Source of the DNA: Methanocorpusculum sp.
GTDB taxonomy: Archaea > Halobacteriota > Methanomicrobia > Methanomicrobiales > Methanocorpusculaceae
DNA length: 12,642 bases
Direction of reading: 5' to 3'
NCBI GenBank assembly: GCA_030539595.1
Contig: JAUNXW010000009.1
Coordinates: 1 to 12,642 of the forward strand
The notes beneath the pieces were generated by a model, which did no database searches, was not told the origin of the DNA, and saw only the letters and a program-made list of their open reading frames with translations. Below are positions 4,647 through 12,054 of this stretch, in pieces. Numbering within the stretch: position 1 is the stretch's first letter; every line of letters starts with the position of its first letter. A program made the translations under genes and the position numbers.

Positions 4647-6347
4647 ATGACCGAAACGGCACAATTACATAACATGACGGACTACGAGGAAACCTACTCC
4701 ACGTTCTCCATTCCCGTGCCGGAGTATTACAACTTCGGGTTCGATGTTGTTGATGCATGGGCAAAAAAAGACAGAAACAAGCTTGCGATGATCTGGACAA
4801 ATCAGGAGGGCAAAGAGAAGTACTTCACTTTCCGCCACTTTATGAACATGTCCAATCAGGTTGCAAACATGATGTTCAAACAAAACATCGGCAAGGGCGA
4901 CCGCGTAATGATACTATTACCGCGTGTTCCCGAGTGGTGGACGTTTGCACTCGCCGCAATCAAAATCGGAGCGGTATTCTGTCCTTCGCCTGTAATTCTC
5001 ACTCCGCACGACCTGAAGTACCGCATTAATCAGGGCAAGTTCAAGATGATTGTAACAAACACAGAAAATGTTTGGAAGATAGAAGAAATCACAAAAGACT
5101 GCCCGACACTCAAAGTAAAATTCTTAACTGACGGAGATCTCTCAGGATGGATAAACTATCAGAAAGAACTTGTTTATCCTGCAAGAGCCTCTACAAAGTT
5201 AATACCGCTTGCAAGAGCTATCAGAACAAAATCATCAGACCCGATGATGATTTTCTTCTCCTCCGGAACATCTGCCGACCCTAAGATGGTTCTTCATAAC
5301 CACTCGTATCCGCTCGGGCACATCGTCACCGGAAAATTCTGGTACGACTTAAACGAGACCGATTTGCACTTCACTGTCGCGGACATGGGCTGGGGAAAAT
5401 CCTCATGGGGTAAATTCTACGGTCCGTGGATGCAGGGCGCGTGTGTTTTCGTTTACGACTATCACGGTAAATTCAATGCAACCGAACTTCTTCCACTGAT
5501 TGAGAAATATGAAATCACAACCTTCTGCGCCCCGCCGACAATATACAGAATGCTAATCCTTGCAGATCTTGGAACATTCGACTTCTCACAGCTCAGACAC
5601 TGTGTTTCAGCAGGTGAAACCCTTAACCCTGAAGTTAATCGTGTATGGGAAGAGGGGACAGGACTGAAAATCTACGAGGCTTACGGACAGACCGAGACAG
5701 TTATGGTTATCGGAACTTTCCCATGTATTGAACACAAGCCGGGTTCTATAGGAAAACCCGCGCCGGGCTGGAAAGTTGAACTTCACGACGAGGACGGCAA
5801 ACCTGTCAAAGCAGGTGAGGAAGGAAAAATTGCAATCCGCACAAAAGACCCGTCACCTGTAGGCCTCTTCAAGGAATATCTTGACGATGCGCAGGCAACA
5901 TCAAAAGTCTTTGTCGGCGACTGGTATTACACAGGCGACAAGGCAGTGATGGATGAGGAAGGCTACTTCTGGTTCAAGGGACGTGACGATGATATGATTA
6001 AGTCGTCAGGCTACAGAGTGTCTCCTGCAGAAGTTGAGTCGGCTTTGATTGAGCACCCATCAGTTAAGGAGTCTGCTGTTGTCGGAAGTCCCGATCCAAT
6101 CAGAGGAGTTATCGTTAAGGCGTTTGTTGTCTTAAAAGACGGATGGACAGGTTCGGATGATTTAGTCAAGGAACTTCAAAACCATGTTAAAAGAACTACC
6201 GCACCGTATAAGTATCCGCGTGCGATTGAGTTTGTCGATGAGCTGCCGAAGACGATTTCTGGTAAGATTCGCAGAGTTGAACTCAGAAATCTTGAACTGA
6301 AGAGATACAGCGAACTTAACCACGGTGAAGCCGATAACTCTCAGTAA
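4647..6347 (+). CDS. Acyl-CoA synthetase, MACS family (AMP-forming)
   Basis: The 566-residue enzyme belongs to the ANL adenylate-forming superfamily. It would activate a carboxylic acid with ATP to an acyl-adenylate and transfer it to CoA. Motifs in order are the P-loop-like SSGTSADPKMV (205-215), YGQTET (346-351), YTGD (428-431), GRDDDMIKSSGYRV (445-458) and the catalytic lysine K540 in PKTISGKIRR. The overall pattern (VPEYYNFGFDVVDAWA near the start, ADMGWGKSSWGKFYGPWMQG at 245-264) is that of archaeal medium-chain acyl-CoA synthetases rather than classical acetyl-CoA synthetase. The substrate may be a short, branched or medium-chain acid. The glycine usual in SGTTGxPK is replaced by SAD here. 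The ATG at 4647 has no Shine-Dalgarno site; ATG 4674 (MTDYEETYSTF) is an alternative start, and an AT-rich box at 4634-4641 fits it if that box is the TATA element. Confidence 0.88.
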   Translation: MTETAQLHNMTDYEETYSTFSIPVPEYYNFGFDVVDAWAKKDRNKLAMIWTNQEGKEKYFTFRHFMNMSNQVANMMFKQNIGKGDRVMILLPRVPEWWTFALAAIKIGAVFCPSPVILTPHDLKYRINQGKFKMIVTNTENVWKIEEITKDCPTLKVKFLTDGDLSGWINYQKELVYPARASTKLIPLARAIRTKSSDPMMIFFSSGTSADPKMVLHNHSYPLGHIVTGKFWYDLNETDLHFTVADMGWGKSSWGKFYGPWMQGACVFVYDYHGKFNATELLPLIEKYEITTFCAPPTIYRMLILADLGTFDFSQLRHCVSAGETLNPEVNRVWEEGTGLKIYEAYGQTETVMVIGTFPCIEHKPGSIGKPAPGWKVELHDEDGKPVKAGEEGKIAIRTKDPSPVGLFKEYLDDAQATSKVFVGDWYYTGDKAVMDEEGYFWFKGRDDDMIKSSGYRVSPAEVESALIEHPSVKESAVVGSPDPIRGVIVKAFVVLKDGWTGSDDLVKELQNHVKRTTAPYKYPRAIEFVDELPKTISGKIRRVELRNLELKRYSELNHGEADNSQ

Positions 6348-6381
6348 TTTTTTTTTACAAATATTAATATCGTTGCTAAAT

Positions 6382-6419
6382 AAAAAAGCCGAACGGGAAA
6401 AACCCGTCGCAGCTTTTAT
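6382..6419. terminator. Bidirectional terminator between convergent genes
   Basis: AAAAAGC and GCTTTT form the outer stem and CGGG/CCCG the inner stem around an A-rich loop. On the plus strand it ends in TTTTATTTAAA and on the minus strand in a run of T residues (the As at 6382-6387). It lies between the stop codons of the acyl-CoA synthetase and MFS genes and serves both. Confidence 0.75.
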
Positions 6420-6443
6420 TTAAAACTACCCTTATCTAAAAAA

Positions 6444-7823
6444 TTATACGGATTTTACCGAATCTGCTTTTCTGTGCTCAAACCTTCCAATAACAACCGT
6501 AAGAATGATTCCGACGAATGCAAATGCTGCCGCAAGAAGCGCCGCATAAATAAAACCTGTTCCCGATGCAACAAAAACAGAGTAAATACCCATAAATAAT
6601 GAAGAACCGATACAGCCCGCAATCTGGAAACCTGTACTCATAACGACAACTCCGTGAGGAATAATATCAGGCGAAAGTCTTGAAAGTGCAAAACTCTGCA
6701 CGGGACCAATTATCAGAGCCGAACCGCAGATAACAGGGATATACAGCAGGGCAATGAGCCACATAAGACCTGAACTTATTGTCATAACAATAGCAATAAG
6801 AGCCGCTGTTATCAGAATAAAACCGAGAGGCAGAAGAACTTTAACTCCTCTTTTGTCGTAGGCTCTGCCTGCAAGAGGCGCTACAATACAGGACAGAAGA
6901 ATTGCAGGGAACAGAATAAGCGAGGCAAGCATTGCGTCTGCGCCGAGTATCCCCTGAAGATAAATCGGGAGAACAATATTCATTGAAAATATTACAATCA
7001 GCGAAATCATATTTATGATGACGCCGATTCTGAAAACTCTGACACCGAGAGGTTTTAAGTTGATGAGCGGATTGGGAATTTTGTTCTGACGAACAACAAA
7101 AATCACAAGACATACAATTCCAACGACCGCAGATATTGCGGAAATTAAAATATTTCCCGCAAACGATGTTGATATTGCATAAAGTATTCCAATCAGGGCA
7201 AAACTGATGAGTATTGTTGAGAGGATGTCGAGTTTAGGTTTTGTAAGCTGAGCGATGTTCGGGAGTTTGACAAGCGCCGAGATAAAGCACAGTGCGCAGA
7301 GTGCGGTAAACACCCAGAAAAGTATATGCCAGTTTCCGCTCGAAACCGATAACAGACCGCCCGCAACAATTACACTGAGCGAAGGCCCTAAAGTTGTCAT
7401 TGCCCCTACAATTCCGAGATACCTTCCGATTACCTGAGGCGCGGCGGCTTCAAGAGTAATATTCATCCCTATAGGAATAAGGACGCCTGTTCCAAGCGAC
7501 TGAATTATTCTGCCGATTAAAAGCGTCTGGAAATTTACTGCAAGAGCCGCGATTATGCTTCCGATAATCAAAAGTCCCACAGAGCCGAGAAATAAGTATC
7601 TGGTTTTTAGATTTCTGTAGAGAAATGCGGAAACAGGAACCATTACAGCCGCTCCAAGCATATATGCGGTTGTAAGCCACTGAACAGTGTTTTCATCGAT
7701 TAACAGGTCACTCATTATGGGTGTGAAGGCAACGTTCAGATAGGTCTCGTTGAATGTTGCGATAAATGCGGCGAATGCCGCTATAAACAGGATGACCTTG
7801 GGATTGAATGATTTATTCTGCAT
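6444..7823 (-). CDS. MFS exporter, DHA2 (14-TM, EmrB/QacA-like) family
   Basis: The 459-residue protein is almost entirely hydrophobic helices, consistent with 12-14 membrane spans. Family marks in order are the first-helix motif FNETYLNVAFTPIM (24-37), motif A-like LYRNLKTR (68-75), motif B GRIIQSLGTGVLIPI (104-118), and motif C GAMTTLGPSLSVIVAGGLL (140-158), the antiporter signature of the drug:H+ antiporters. It probably exports a small organic compound in exchange for protons, but the substrate cannot be told. The usual Asp of the first-helix motif (LDxTIVNVA) is replaced by N25/E26. GGAG lies 9 bases before the ATG. It is divergent from nnr and convergent with the acyl-CoA synthetase gene, so it forms a single-gene unit. 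Confidence 0.85.
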   Translation of the reverse strand: MQNKSFNPKVILFIAAFAAFIATFNETYLNVAFTPIMSDLLIDENTVQWLTTAYMLGAAVMVPVSAFLYRNLKTRYLFLGSVGLLIIGSIIAALAVNFQTLLIGRIIQSLGTGVLIPIGMNITLEAAAPQVIGRYLGIVGAMTTLGPSLSVIVAGGLLSVSSGNWHILFWVFTALCALCFISALVKLPNIAQLTKPKLDILSTILISFALIGILYAISTSFAGNILISAISAVVGIVCLVIFVVRQNKIPNPLINLKPLGVRVFRIGVIINMISLIVIFSMNIVLPIYLQGILGADAMLASLILFPAILLSCIVAPLAGRAYDKRGVKVLLPLGFILITAALIAIVMTISSGLMWLIALLYIPVICGSALIIGPVQSFALSRLSPDIIPHGVVVMSTGFQIAGCIGSSLFMGIYSVFVASGTGFIYAALLAAAFAFVGIILTVVIGRFEHRKADSVKSV

Positions 7824-8039
7824 AATTATAGACTCCGTCTATTCTGATAAAAAGAAGTACATTACTGACAAAATCCGTTACGGGTGTACATAACCGAGAT
7901 CTTATTTATCTAAGATGACTTTATTGTTTAAGTTGTGCAAGGATATAAAATTATTTTTGAGATAATTAATAATAAAGTATTTAATCAGTATCAACTCGCT
8001 CGCCAAATATTGATAAACACAGCACGCCAAGATATTTGT
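7824..8039. other. Divergent intergenic region between the MFS exporter and nnr
   Basis: This 216 bp A/T-rich spacer must hold the promoters of both flanking genes. Plus-strand candidates for the nnr TATA box are GATATAAAA (7942-7950) and AAGTATTTAA (7975-7984). A frame continuous with nnr runs back to a GTG at 7935, but its extra 35 residues look non-conserved and the spacer base composition is retained, so I leave it out of the gene. CAAATAT/ATATTTG (around 8003-8039) is a weak inverted repeat close to the chosen start. Confidence 0.4.
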
Positions 8040-9437
8040 ATGCGTGAGTTTCAGCAATTCAAACTGAACGGAATAGTTTCAAACGACACAATGCGTGCCA
8101 TTGACAAAAATGCTGACGCTTATAATGTCTCATCCTCACAAAGAATGGAGTCTGCCGGAACAATACTTGCAGAACATCTTAGAATACTTCAGCCCGATTC
8201 GGTTTTATTTCTATGCGGTTTAGGCAACAACGGCGGCGACGGTTTTGTAGCGGCAAGACACATGGCAAATTTTGCGGACGTATGTGTAATCGCCTGCGGT
8301 GAACCAAAAACAGAAGACGCAAAACGGGCATTTTCAGCATTAAAGGCAACACCCGTTGACATATTTACAATAAGAACATCTTCGGAAATACCTGAAAAAG
8401 CGTTTGACACAGATATTATTGTCGACTGTCTTCTTGGAACAGGTGCAAAAGCTCCTCTGAAAGAACCGTATGAATCTCTCGTGAAGTTGATGAACAATTC
8501 AAAAGCTTACGTGATTTCATGTGACCTGCCAACTCCGTCTGCAAGAACAGACAAAGTAATTGCTTTCCATCTGCCCAAATCGGACGGTGCAGTGGTTTCT
8601 GATATTGGTATACCGCTTGCTGCAGAAGTTTTTTGCGGAGACGGAGATTTAATGATAATCCCGCAGAAAAAAACCGATGCGCACAAAGGCGCGGGAGGAA
8701 ATATTCTGATTGTCGGAGGAGGACCTTATCAGGGCGCACCGTTTTTATCAGGTCTTGCAGCGCTTCGATCAGGAGCTGATGTTGTAAGAATTGCAGCGCC
8801 TGTAAACGGATTTGCGCCGGATTTAATTCTTGAAAGACTGGTCGGAGACCATGTTTCAAACGAACATCTGGAGAAACTGCTCTCCCTTGCGGAAAAATCA
8901 GACGTTGTAGTCTGCGGTCCGGGACTTGGAACAAATCCTGAAAGCCTCGCTGCCGCATCAGAGGTTGTTCGTGCAAGCCGTAAAGCCGTTGTCGATGCAG
9001 ACCTGCTTCGAAGTCCTCTGCCTCTTGCACAAAACGAAACTATTTACACCCCGCATGCAGGAGAATTTGAAAGATGTTTCACTGCTCTTCCGAAAAATAT
9101 TGCAGAACGAGGATGTGCCGTCAGAAACGCCGCAAAAAAATCACGCGCTACAATAGTTCTGAAAGGTGAAACCGATATAATCTCAAACGGCTCGCGGGTA
9201 AAGTTCAACCCAAGCGGTGCAAAAAGCATGACTGTCGGTGGAACCGGAGATGTTTTATCGGGTGTCTGCGGTGCGCTTCTTGCGCGAACAGGTTCTTTTG
9301 AAGCCGCGTGCGCTGCGGTTTACGCAGTCTGCAAAGCCGGCTGCGCTTGTGATTTAGAAACAGGTGACGGACTGATAGCAACTGATTTACTGAAAACACT
9401 CTCACATATATTATACAAAGGAGAAAACGATGCCTGA
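8040..9437 (+). CDS. nnr: Bifunctional NAD(P)HX repair enzyme (epimerase + ADP/ATP-dependent dehydratase)
   Basis: The protein (465 residues from ATG 8040) fuses two metabolite-repair domains. The N-terminal YjeF_N epimerase domain has MRAIDKNA (residues 18-25) and GLGNNGGDG (60-68) and interconverts the S and R forms of hydrated NAD(P)H. The C-terminal ribokinase-like dehydratase domain starts near HKGAGGN (215-221), has GPGLG, a TPHAGEF segment, and GGTGDVLSG with catalytic D404, and restores NAD(P)H using a nucleotide phosphate. The segment after CDLPT in the epimerase part is shorter than in bacterial enzymes. ATG 8040 is preferred because the preceding 35 in-frame codons back to GTG 7935 are A/T-rich and not family-like; MRAIDKNA (ATG 8091) is the last possible start. 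It overlaps moaC by 8 bp. Confidence 0.88.
   Translation: MREFQQFKLNGIVSNDTMRAIDKNADAYNVSSSQRMESAGTILAEHLRILQPDSVLFLCGLGNNGGDGFVAARHMANFADVCVIACGEPKTEDAKRAFSALKATPVDIFTIRTSSEIPEKAFDTDIIVDCLLGTGAKAPLKEPYESLVKLMNNSKAYVISCDLPTPSARTDKVIAFHLPKSDGAVVSDIGIPLAAEVFCGDGDLMIIPQKKTDAHKGAGGNILIVGGGPYQGAPFLSGLAALRSGADVVRIAAPVNGFAPDLILERLVGDHVSNEHLEKLLSLAEKSDVVVCGPGLGTNPESLAAASEVVRASRKAVVDADLLRSPLPLAQNETIYTPHAGEFERCFTALPKNIAERGCAVRNAAKKSRATIVLKGETDIISNGSRVKFNPSGAKSMTVGGTGDVLSGVCGALLARTGSFEAACAAVYAVCKAGCACDLETGDGLIATDLLKTLSHILYKGENDA
9417..9423 (+). promoter_or_regulatory. Shine-Dalgarno site of moaC inside nnr
   Basis: AAAGGAG lies within the last codons of nnr, 6 bases before the moaC ATG at 9430. It supports that start and coupled translation of the overlapping pair. 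Confidence 0.75.
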
Positions 9438-9900
9438 ATTTACTCATATCAACAGCAAAAACGAAGTCCATATGGTTGACATTACCGCAAAGCCTGATGT
9501 AAACCGTGAGGCAGCGGCCGCAGGCAGAATTTATCTGAGACCCGAAACGCTTAAAGCGATTCGCGAGGGAACGGTCATCAAAGGAAATGTTTTGGCAACA
9601 GCGCAGGTTGCCGGAACTATGGCTGTTAAGCAGACGTGGGCAATTATTCCGATGTGCCATCCGATACCTGTTGGTGCTGTAACCGTTTCTTTTGAGCAGA
9701 AAGACGACTGCATTGAAGCATCCTGCAGAGTTAAAACTTACGGCAAAACAGGAATTGAGATGGAAGCACTTACAGGAGTTTCAGTCGCACTTCTTACAAT
9801 ATGGGACATGGTGAAGTCCGCTGAAAAAGATAAAAACGGTCAGTATCCTATTACACGCATTGAAGGAATACACGTCGTGGAAAAAATAAAAGGCAACTAA
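9430..9900 (+). CDS. moaC: Cyclic pyranopterin monophosphate synthase MoaC
   Basis: This 156-residue protein performs the second part of the first step of molybdopterin synthesis, turning the MoaA product (3',8-cyclo-GTP) into cyclic pyranopterin monophosphate. Methanogens need the resulting molybdenum or tungsten cofactor for formylmethanofuran and formate dehydrogenases. Visible family marks are MVDITAK (15-21), K51 in VIKGNV, the MCHPIPVG motif with H77 (75-82), and GIEMEALTGVS (108-118) followed by IWDMVKS with D126 and K129. The length is normal for the family. Its first 8 bases overlap the end of nnr (ATGCCTGA), so the two are almost certainly one operon. A seven-T run directly follows the stop codon. 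Confidence 0.95.
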   Translation: MPEFTHINSKNEVHMVDITAKPDVNREAAAAGRIYLRPETLKAIREGTVIKGNVLATAQVAGTMAVKQTWAIIPMCHPIPVGAVTVSFEQKDDCIEASCRVKTYGKTGIEMEALTGVSVALLTIWDMVKSAEKDKNGQYPITRIEGIHVVEKIKGN

Positions 9901-9920
9901 TTTTTTTGAATAATTATTTT
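9900..9920 (+). terminator. U-tract terminator after moaC
   Basis: TAATTTTTTTGAATAATTATTTT follows the moaC stop with no clear hairpin. Such U-rich tracts are enough for archaeal termination. Confidence 0.55.
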
Positions 9921-10076
9921 ACAGTAATTTTTGACGTGCAGTATTTCGTGATGTATTCAACACCAATAAATCTCCAAAAAAATAAGTCAATCAAATTTTT
10001 CAAGATTGAACAAACTCAATTGTGAGTATTCATCCAGAGTAAACTACATCAACTAACAGAGCGAAATATTATAATT
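9921..10076 (+). promoter_or_regulatory. Leader region of dapA with small inverted repeats
   Basis: This A/T-rich spacer should hold the dapAB promoter. ACTCA-ATTG-TGAGT (10014-10027) is a perfect 5 bp stem, and CAATC/GATTG (around 9989-10009) is a second weak one just before it. AAATATTATAATT sits directly ahead of the ATG, too close to be an ordinary TATA box for that start. No riboswitch with a recognisable fold and no small gene was found. Confidence 0.35.
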
Positions 10077-10970
10077 ATGTTCGAAGGAGTTATCCCCGCA
10101 CTAATAACACCGTTCAATAACGACGAGACGCAGTCTCTCGATTTTGACGGTTTAAGAAGCTGTATCGAACACGTAATCCGCGGAGGTGTTCACGGTCTGC
10201 TCGCCTGCGGTTCCACAGGAGAATCCGCAACAATGAGCCACCAGGAACATATTCACGTCGTGGAAGAAACAGTTTCGGCTGCAAGCAGCAGGATACCTGC
10301 AATCGCAGGAACAGGTTCCAACAACACTGAGGAAGCCTTAATGATGACCCGTGCAGCCAAAAAATGCGGAGCTGACGGTGTTTTATTAATCAGCCCATAC
10401 TACAACAAACCTAACCGGTCAGGTTTAATCAAGCACTACACCAAAGTCGCAGAAATAGGTCTTCCCGTAATTGTTTACAATATTCCGGGAAGAACAGGTC
10501 AGAACCTTCCCGCAGATTTAATCATTGAGATGGTTAAAACAATCCCAAATATCGTCGCCGTCAAAGAAGCCAGCGGCAACATTGACCAGATGATGGCAAT
10601 CATCAAAGGCACACAAGACATTGAACGCGATTACCCGTTCATCTTAAGTTCAGGCGACGATTCACTCACACTTCCGGTTATGTCTATCGGCGGAGCAGGA
10701 GTGATTTCCGTCACCGCAAACATTGAGCCGAAGAGAGTAGTAAAAATGTATGAACTCTTCAAGAAGAATGACAGAATCGGCGCAATGAAGATGCATTATG
10801 AGCTCATGGAACTTTCCAAAGCCCTGTTTATGGATGTTAACCCCGTTCCCGTAAAGCGTGCGGCAGAGATTCGCGGGCTGATAAAATCCGGAGGAGTAAG
10901 ACTTCCGCTTGATTCGCTCAGTGAGACAATGACTGAGAATCTGAGGGCGGTGCTCGCAAAATATGATTAA
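10077..10970 (+). CDS. dapA: 4-hydroxy-tetrahydrodipicolinate synthase DapA
   Basis: The 297-residue enzyme condenses pyruvate with aspartate semialdehyde, the first committed step towards diaminopimelate and lysine. It is a TIM-barrel lyase of the DHDPS/NAL family. The Schiff-base lysine is K163 in AVKEASGN. Y134 in VYNIPGRT is the proton-relay tyrosine and R139 the carboxylate-binding arginine. The GSTGES motif (45-50) replaces the common GTTGES by a Thr-to-Ser change that keeps the hydroxyl. Y108/Y109 in SPYYN complete the relay region. Length and motif spacing are normal. The start at ATG 10077 gives MFEGVIPALITPF, the canonical N-terminus, but has no Shine-Dalgarno site and may be read leaderless. 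Its last 8 bases overlap dapB. Confidence 0.96.
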   Translation: MFEGVIPALITPFNNDETQSLDFDGLRSCIEHVIRGGVHGLLACGSTGESATMSHQEHIHVVEETVSAASSRIPAIAGTGSNNTEEALMMTRAAKKCGADGVLLISPYYNKPNRSGLIKHYTKVAEIGLPVIVYNIPGRTGQNLPADLIIEMVKTIPNIVAVKEASGNIDQMMAIIKGTQDIERDYPFILSSGDDSLTLPVMSIGGAGVISVTANIEPKRVVKMYELFKKNDRIGAMKMHYELMELSKALFMDVNPVPVKRAAEIRGLIKSGGVRLPLDSLSETMTENLRAVLAKYD

Positions 10971-11718
10971 AGTAATTATTTGCGGCGCATTGGGACGCAT
11001 GGGAACAATTATCGGCAGTATGGTTCGCGAGAATCCTAACCTTGAATTTGTCGGCGGAGTGGACATAAGAGAAGGGGAAGTCTTCGGCAAAAAAGTTGTC
11101 TCTTCGGAAAATCTTGCAAAGTTTATCGATGAGGTCAATCCGGACGTAATGATTGACTTTACGGTTGCCGCAGCAACCATGGTCAACGCAAAAATAGCGG
11201 CTTCAAAAGGTGTGAATCTTGTAATAGGAACAACCGGTTTTACAACAGAACAGGACGCTGAACTTACCGAGGCTATGAAAAATGTCGCTGTCGTCAAGAC
11301 AACAAACTTCAGCGTAGGAGTTAACATTTTCTGGGAACTTGTCCGCGAGGCTGCGAAGAAACTCGGCGACTACGATATTGAAGTTGTTGAAGCTCACCAC
11401 AGAAACAAAAAAGATGCTCCGAGCGGAACGGCCAAGACAATTCTGAAAATTTTAGAGGATGAGACCGGCAAGCACGAGGAAATGTACGGACGTCACGGTA
11501 TGACCGAGCGCGGAAACGAAATCGGCGTTCATGTAATTCGCGGCGGAGATGTTGTCGGAGACCACTCGGTTCAGTTCCATCAGAATTTTGAAACGATTGA
11601 ATTGTCCCACAGAGCATATGACCGTTCGGTTTTCGCACGCGGTGCTGTGAAAGCTGCCGAGTGGGTAAAAACCGCAAAGCCCGGGCTTTACACTATGAAA
11701 GACGTACTCCACTTATAG
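10963..11718 (+). CDS. dapB: 4-hydroxy-tetrahydrodipicolinate reductase DapB
   Basis: The 251-residue enzyme reduces the DapA product with NAD(P)H to tetrahydrodipicolinate. The Rossmann motif is GALGRMG (8-14). GTTGF (89-93) lines the nucleotide site. The signature EAHHRNKKDAPSGTA (143-157) provides the catalytic H145 and K149. The C-terminus (RGAVKAAEWVKTAKPGLYTM) is typical. ATGATTAA at 10963-10970 is both its start and the end of dapA, which implies coupled expression; DapA and DapB act in sequence. No aminotransferase gene is present here, so the later steps to diaminopimelate are encoded elsewhere. The gene looks intact and of normal length. Confidence 0.96.
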   Translation: MIKVIICGALGRMGTIIGSMVRENPNLEFVGGVDIREGEVFGKKVVSSENLAKFIDEVNPDVMIDFTVAAATMVNAKIAASKGVNLVIGTTGFTTEQDAELTEAMKNVAVVKTTNFSVGVNIFWELVREAAKKLGDYDIEVVEAHHRNKKDAPSGTAKTILKILEDETGKHEEMYGRHGMTERGNEIGVHVIRGGDVVGDHSVQFHQNFETIELSHRAYDRSVFARGAVKAAEWVKTAKPGLYTMKDVLHL

Positions 11719-11729
11719 AAACGTATATC

Positions 11730-11763
11730 AGATAAGATTAGCAAATATTGTAGATAAGGTTAG
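11730..11763 (+). repeat. Direct repeat ahead of the ferredoxin gene
   Basis: AGATAAGATTAG (11730-11741) and AGATAAGGTTAG (11752-11763) match at 11 of 12 positions and are offset by 22 bases, about two helical turns. The second copy includes AAGGT, a possible weak Shine-Dalgarno site for the ferredoxin. This spacing could suit a dimeric regulator or may be a chance duplication. Confidence 0.4.
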
Positions 11764-11769
11764 AAAAAA

Positions 11770-11946
11770 ATGACAGCAGTAGTAGATAAATCCAAATGTA
11801 CAGGATGCACAACCTGTGTTGATGTCTGCCCGTCAGCAGCTATTGAACTCGGTGACGACGACAAAGCAAAAGTCGACGCAAATACATGCGTCGACTGCGA
11901 GACATGTGTTGATGAGTGCCCGGAAAGCGCCATCCACATGGAATAA
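11770..11946 (+). CDS. Small 2[4Fe-4S] ferredoxin (58 residues)
   Basis: This short gene encodes 58 residues with two complete cluster motifs: CTGCTTCVDVCP (10-21) and CVDCETCVDECP (40-51), each CxxCxxCxxxCP. It is a bacterial/clostridial-type low-potential electron carrier with two [4Fe-4S] clusters in a pseudo-twofold fold. It is cytoplasmic and rich in Asp/Glu. In methanogens such ferredoxins link hydrogenases, formylmethanofuran dehydrogenase, CO dehydrogenase and 2-oxoacid oxidoreductases; the partner cannot be assigned here. It begins 51 bases after dapB on the same strand and could be read through from dapAB, but the spacer has room for a promoter. AAGGT lies 9 bases before the ATG. 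A T-rich terminator follows the TAA directly. Confidence 0.93.
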   Translation: MTAVVDKSKCTGCTTCVDVCPSAAIELGDDDKAKVDANTCVDCETCVDECPESAIHME

Positions 11947-11947
11947 C

Positions 11948-11964
11948 TTTTTTTATTTCTTTTG
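11948..11964 (+). terminator. U-tract terminator after ferredoxin
   Basis: TTTTTTTATTTCTTTTG follows the ferredoxin stop codon by one base. No stem is visible; the T tracts alone fit archaeal termination. Confidence 0.55.
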
Positions 11965-12030
11965 ATGTAACATTTCGTGTAAATTTCTCGGTCTTTTGTT
12001 GTCGGCCTATTGAATCCGCAACAGATAATC

Positions 12031-12054
12031 AACCCAATAAAAAAATAAAAAAAA
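12031..12054 (-). terminator. U-tract terminator after the solute-binding protein gene
   Basis: On the minus strand the stop codon is followed by TTTTTTTTATTTTTTTATTGGG, a long U-rich tract without a clear hairpin, facing the ferredoxin terminator. Confidence 0.55.

Noticed and set aside
7935..8039. N-terminal extension of nnr from GTG 7935
   Set aside because: The extra 35 residues lie in A/T-rich promoter-like DNA and do not look like the family. ATG 8040 gives a normal-length protein.
8416..9030. 204-codon minus-strand frame inside nnr
   Set aside because: It is a shadow of the nnr coding strand, rich in Gln, Leu and Arg, with no recognisable domain and no ribosome binding site.
9908..10076. 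Possible lysine riboswitch ahead of dapA
   Set aside because: The leader is A/T-rich with only 5 bp stems and lacks the long conserved multi-helix core expected of a lysine riboswitch.
10662..11327. 221-codon minus-strand frame across dapA/dapB
   Set aside because: It lies antisense to two firmly identified genes and shows no family-like motifs.
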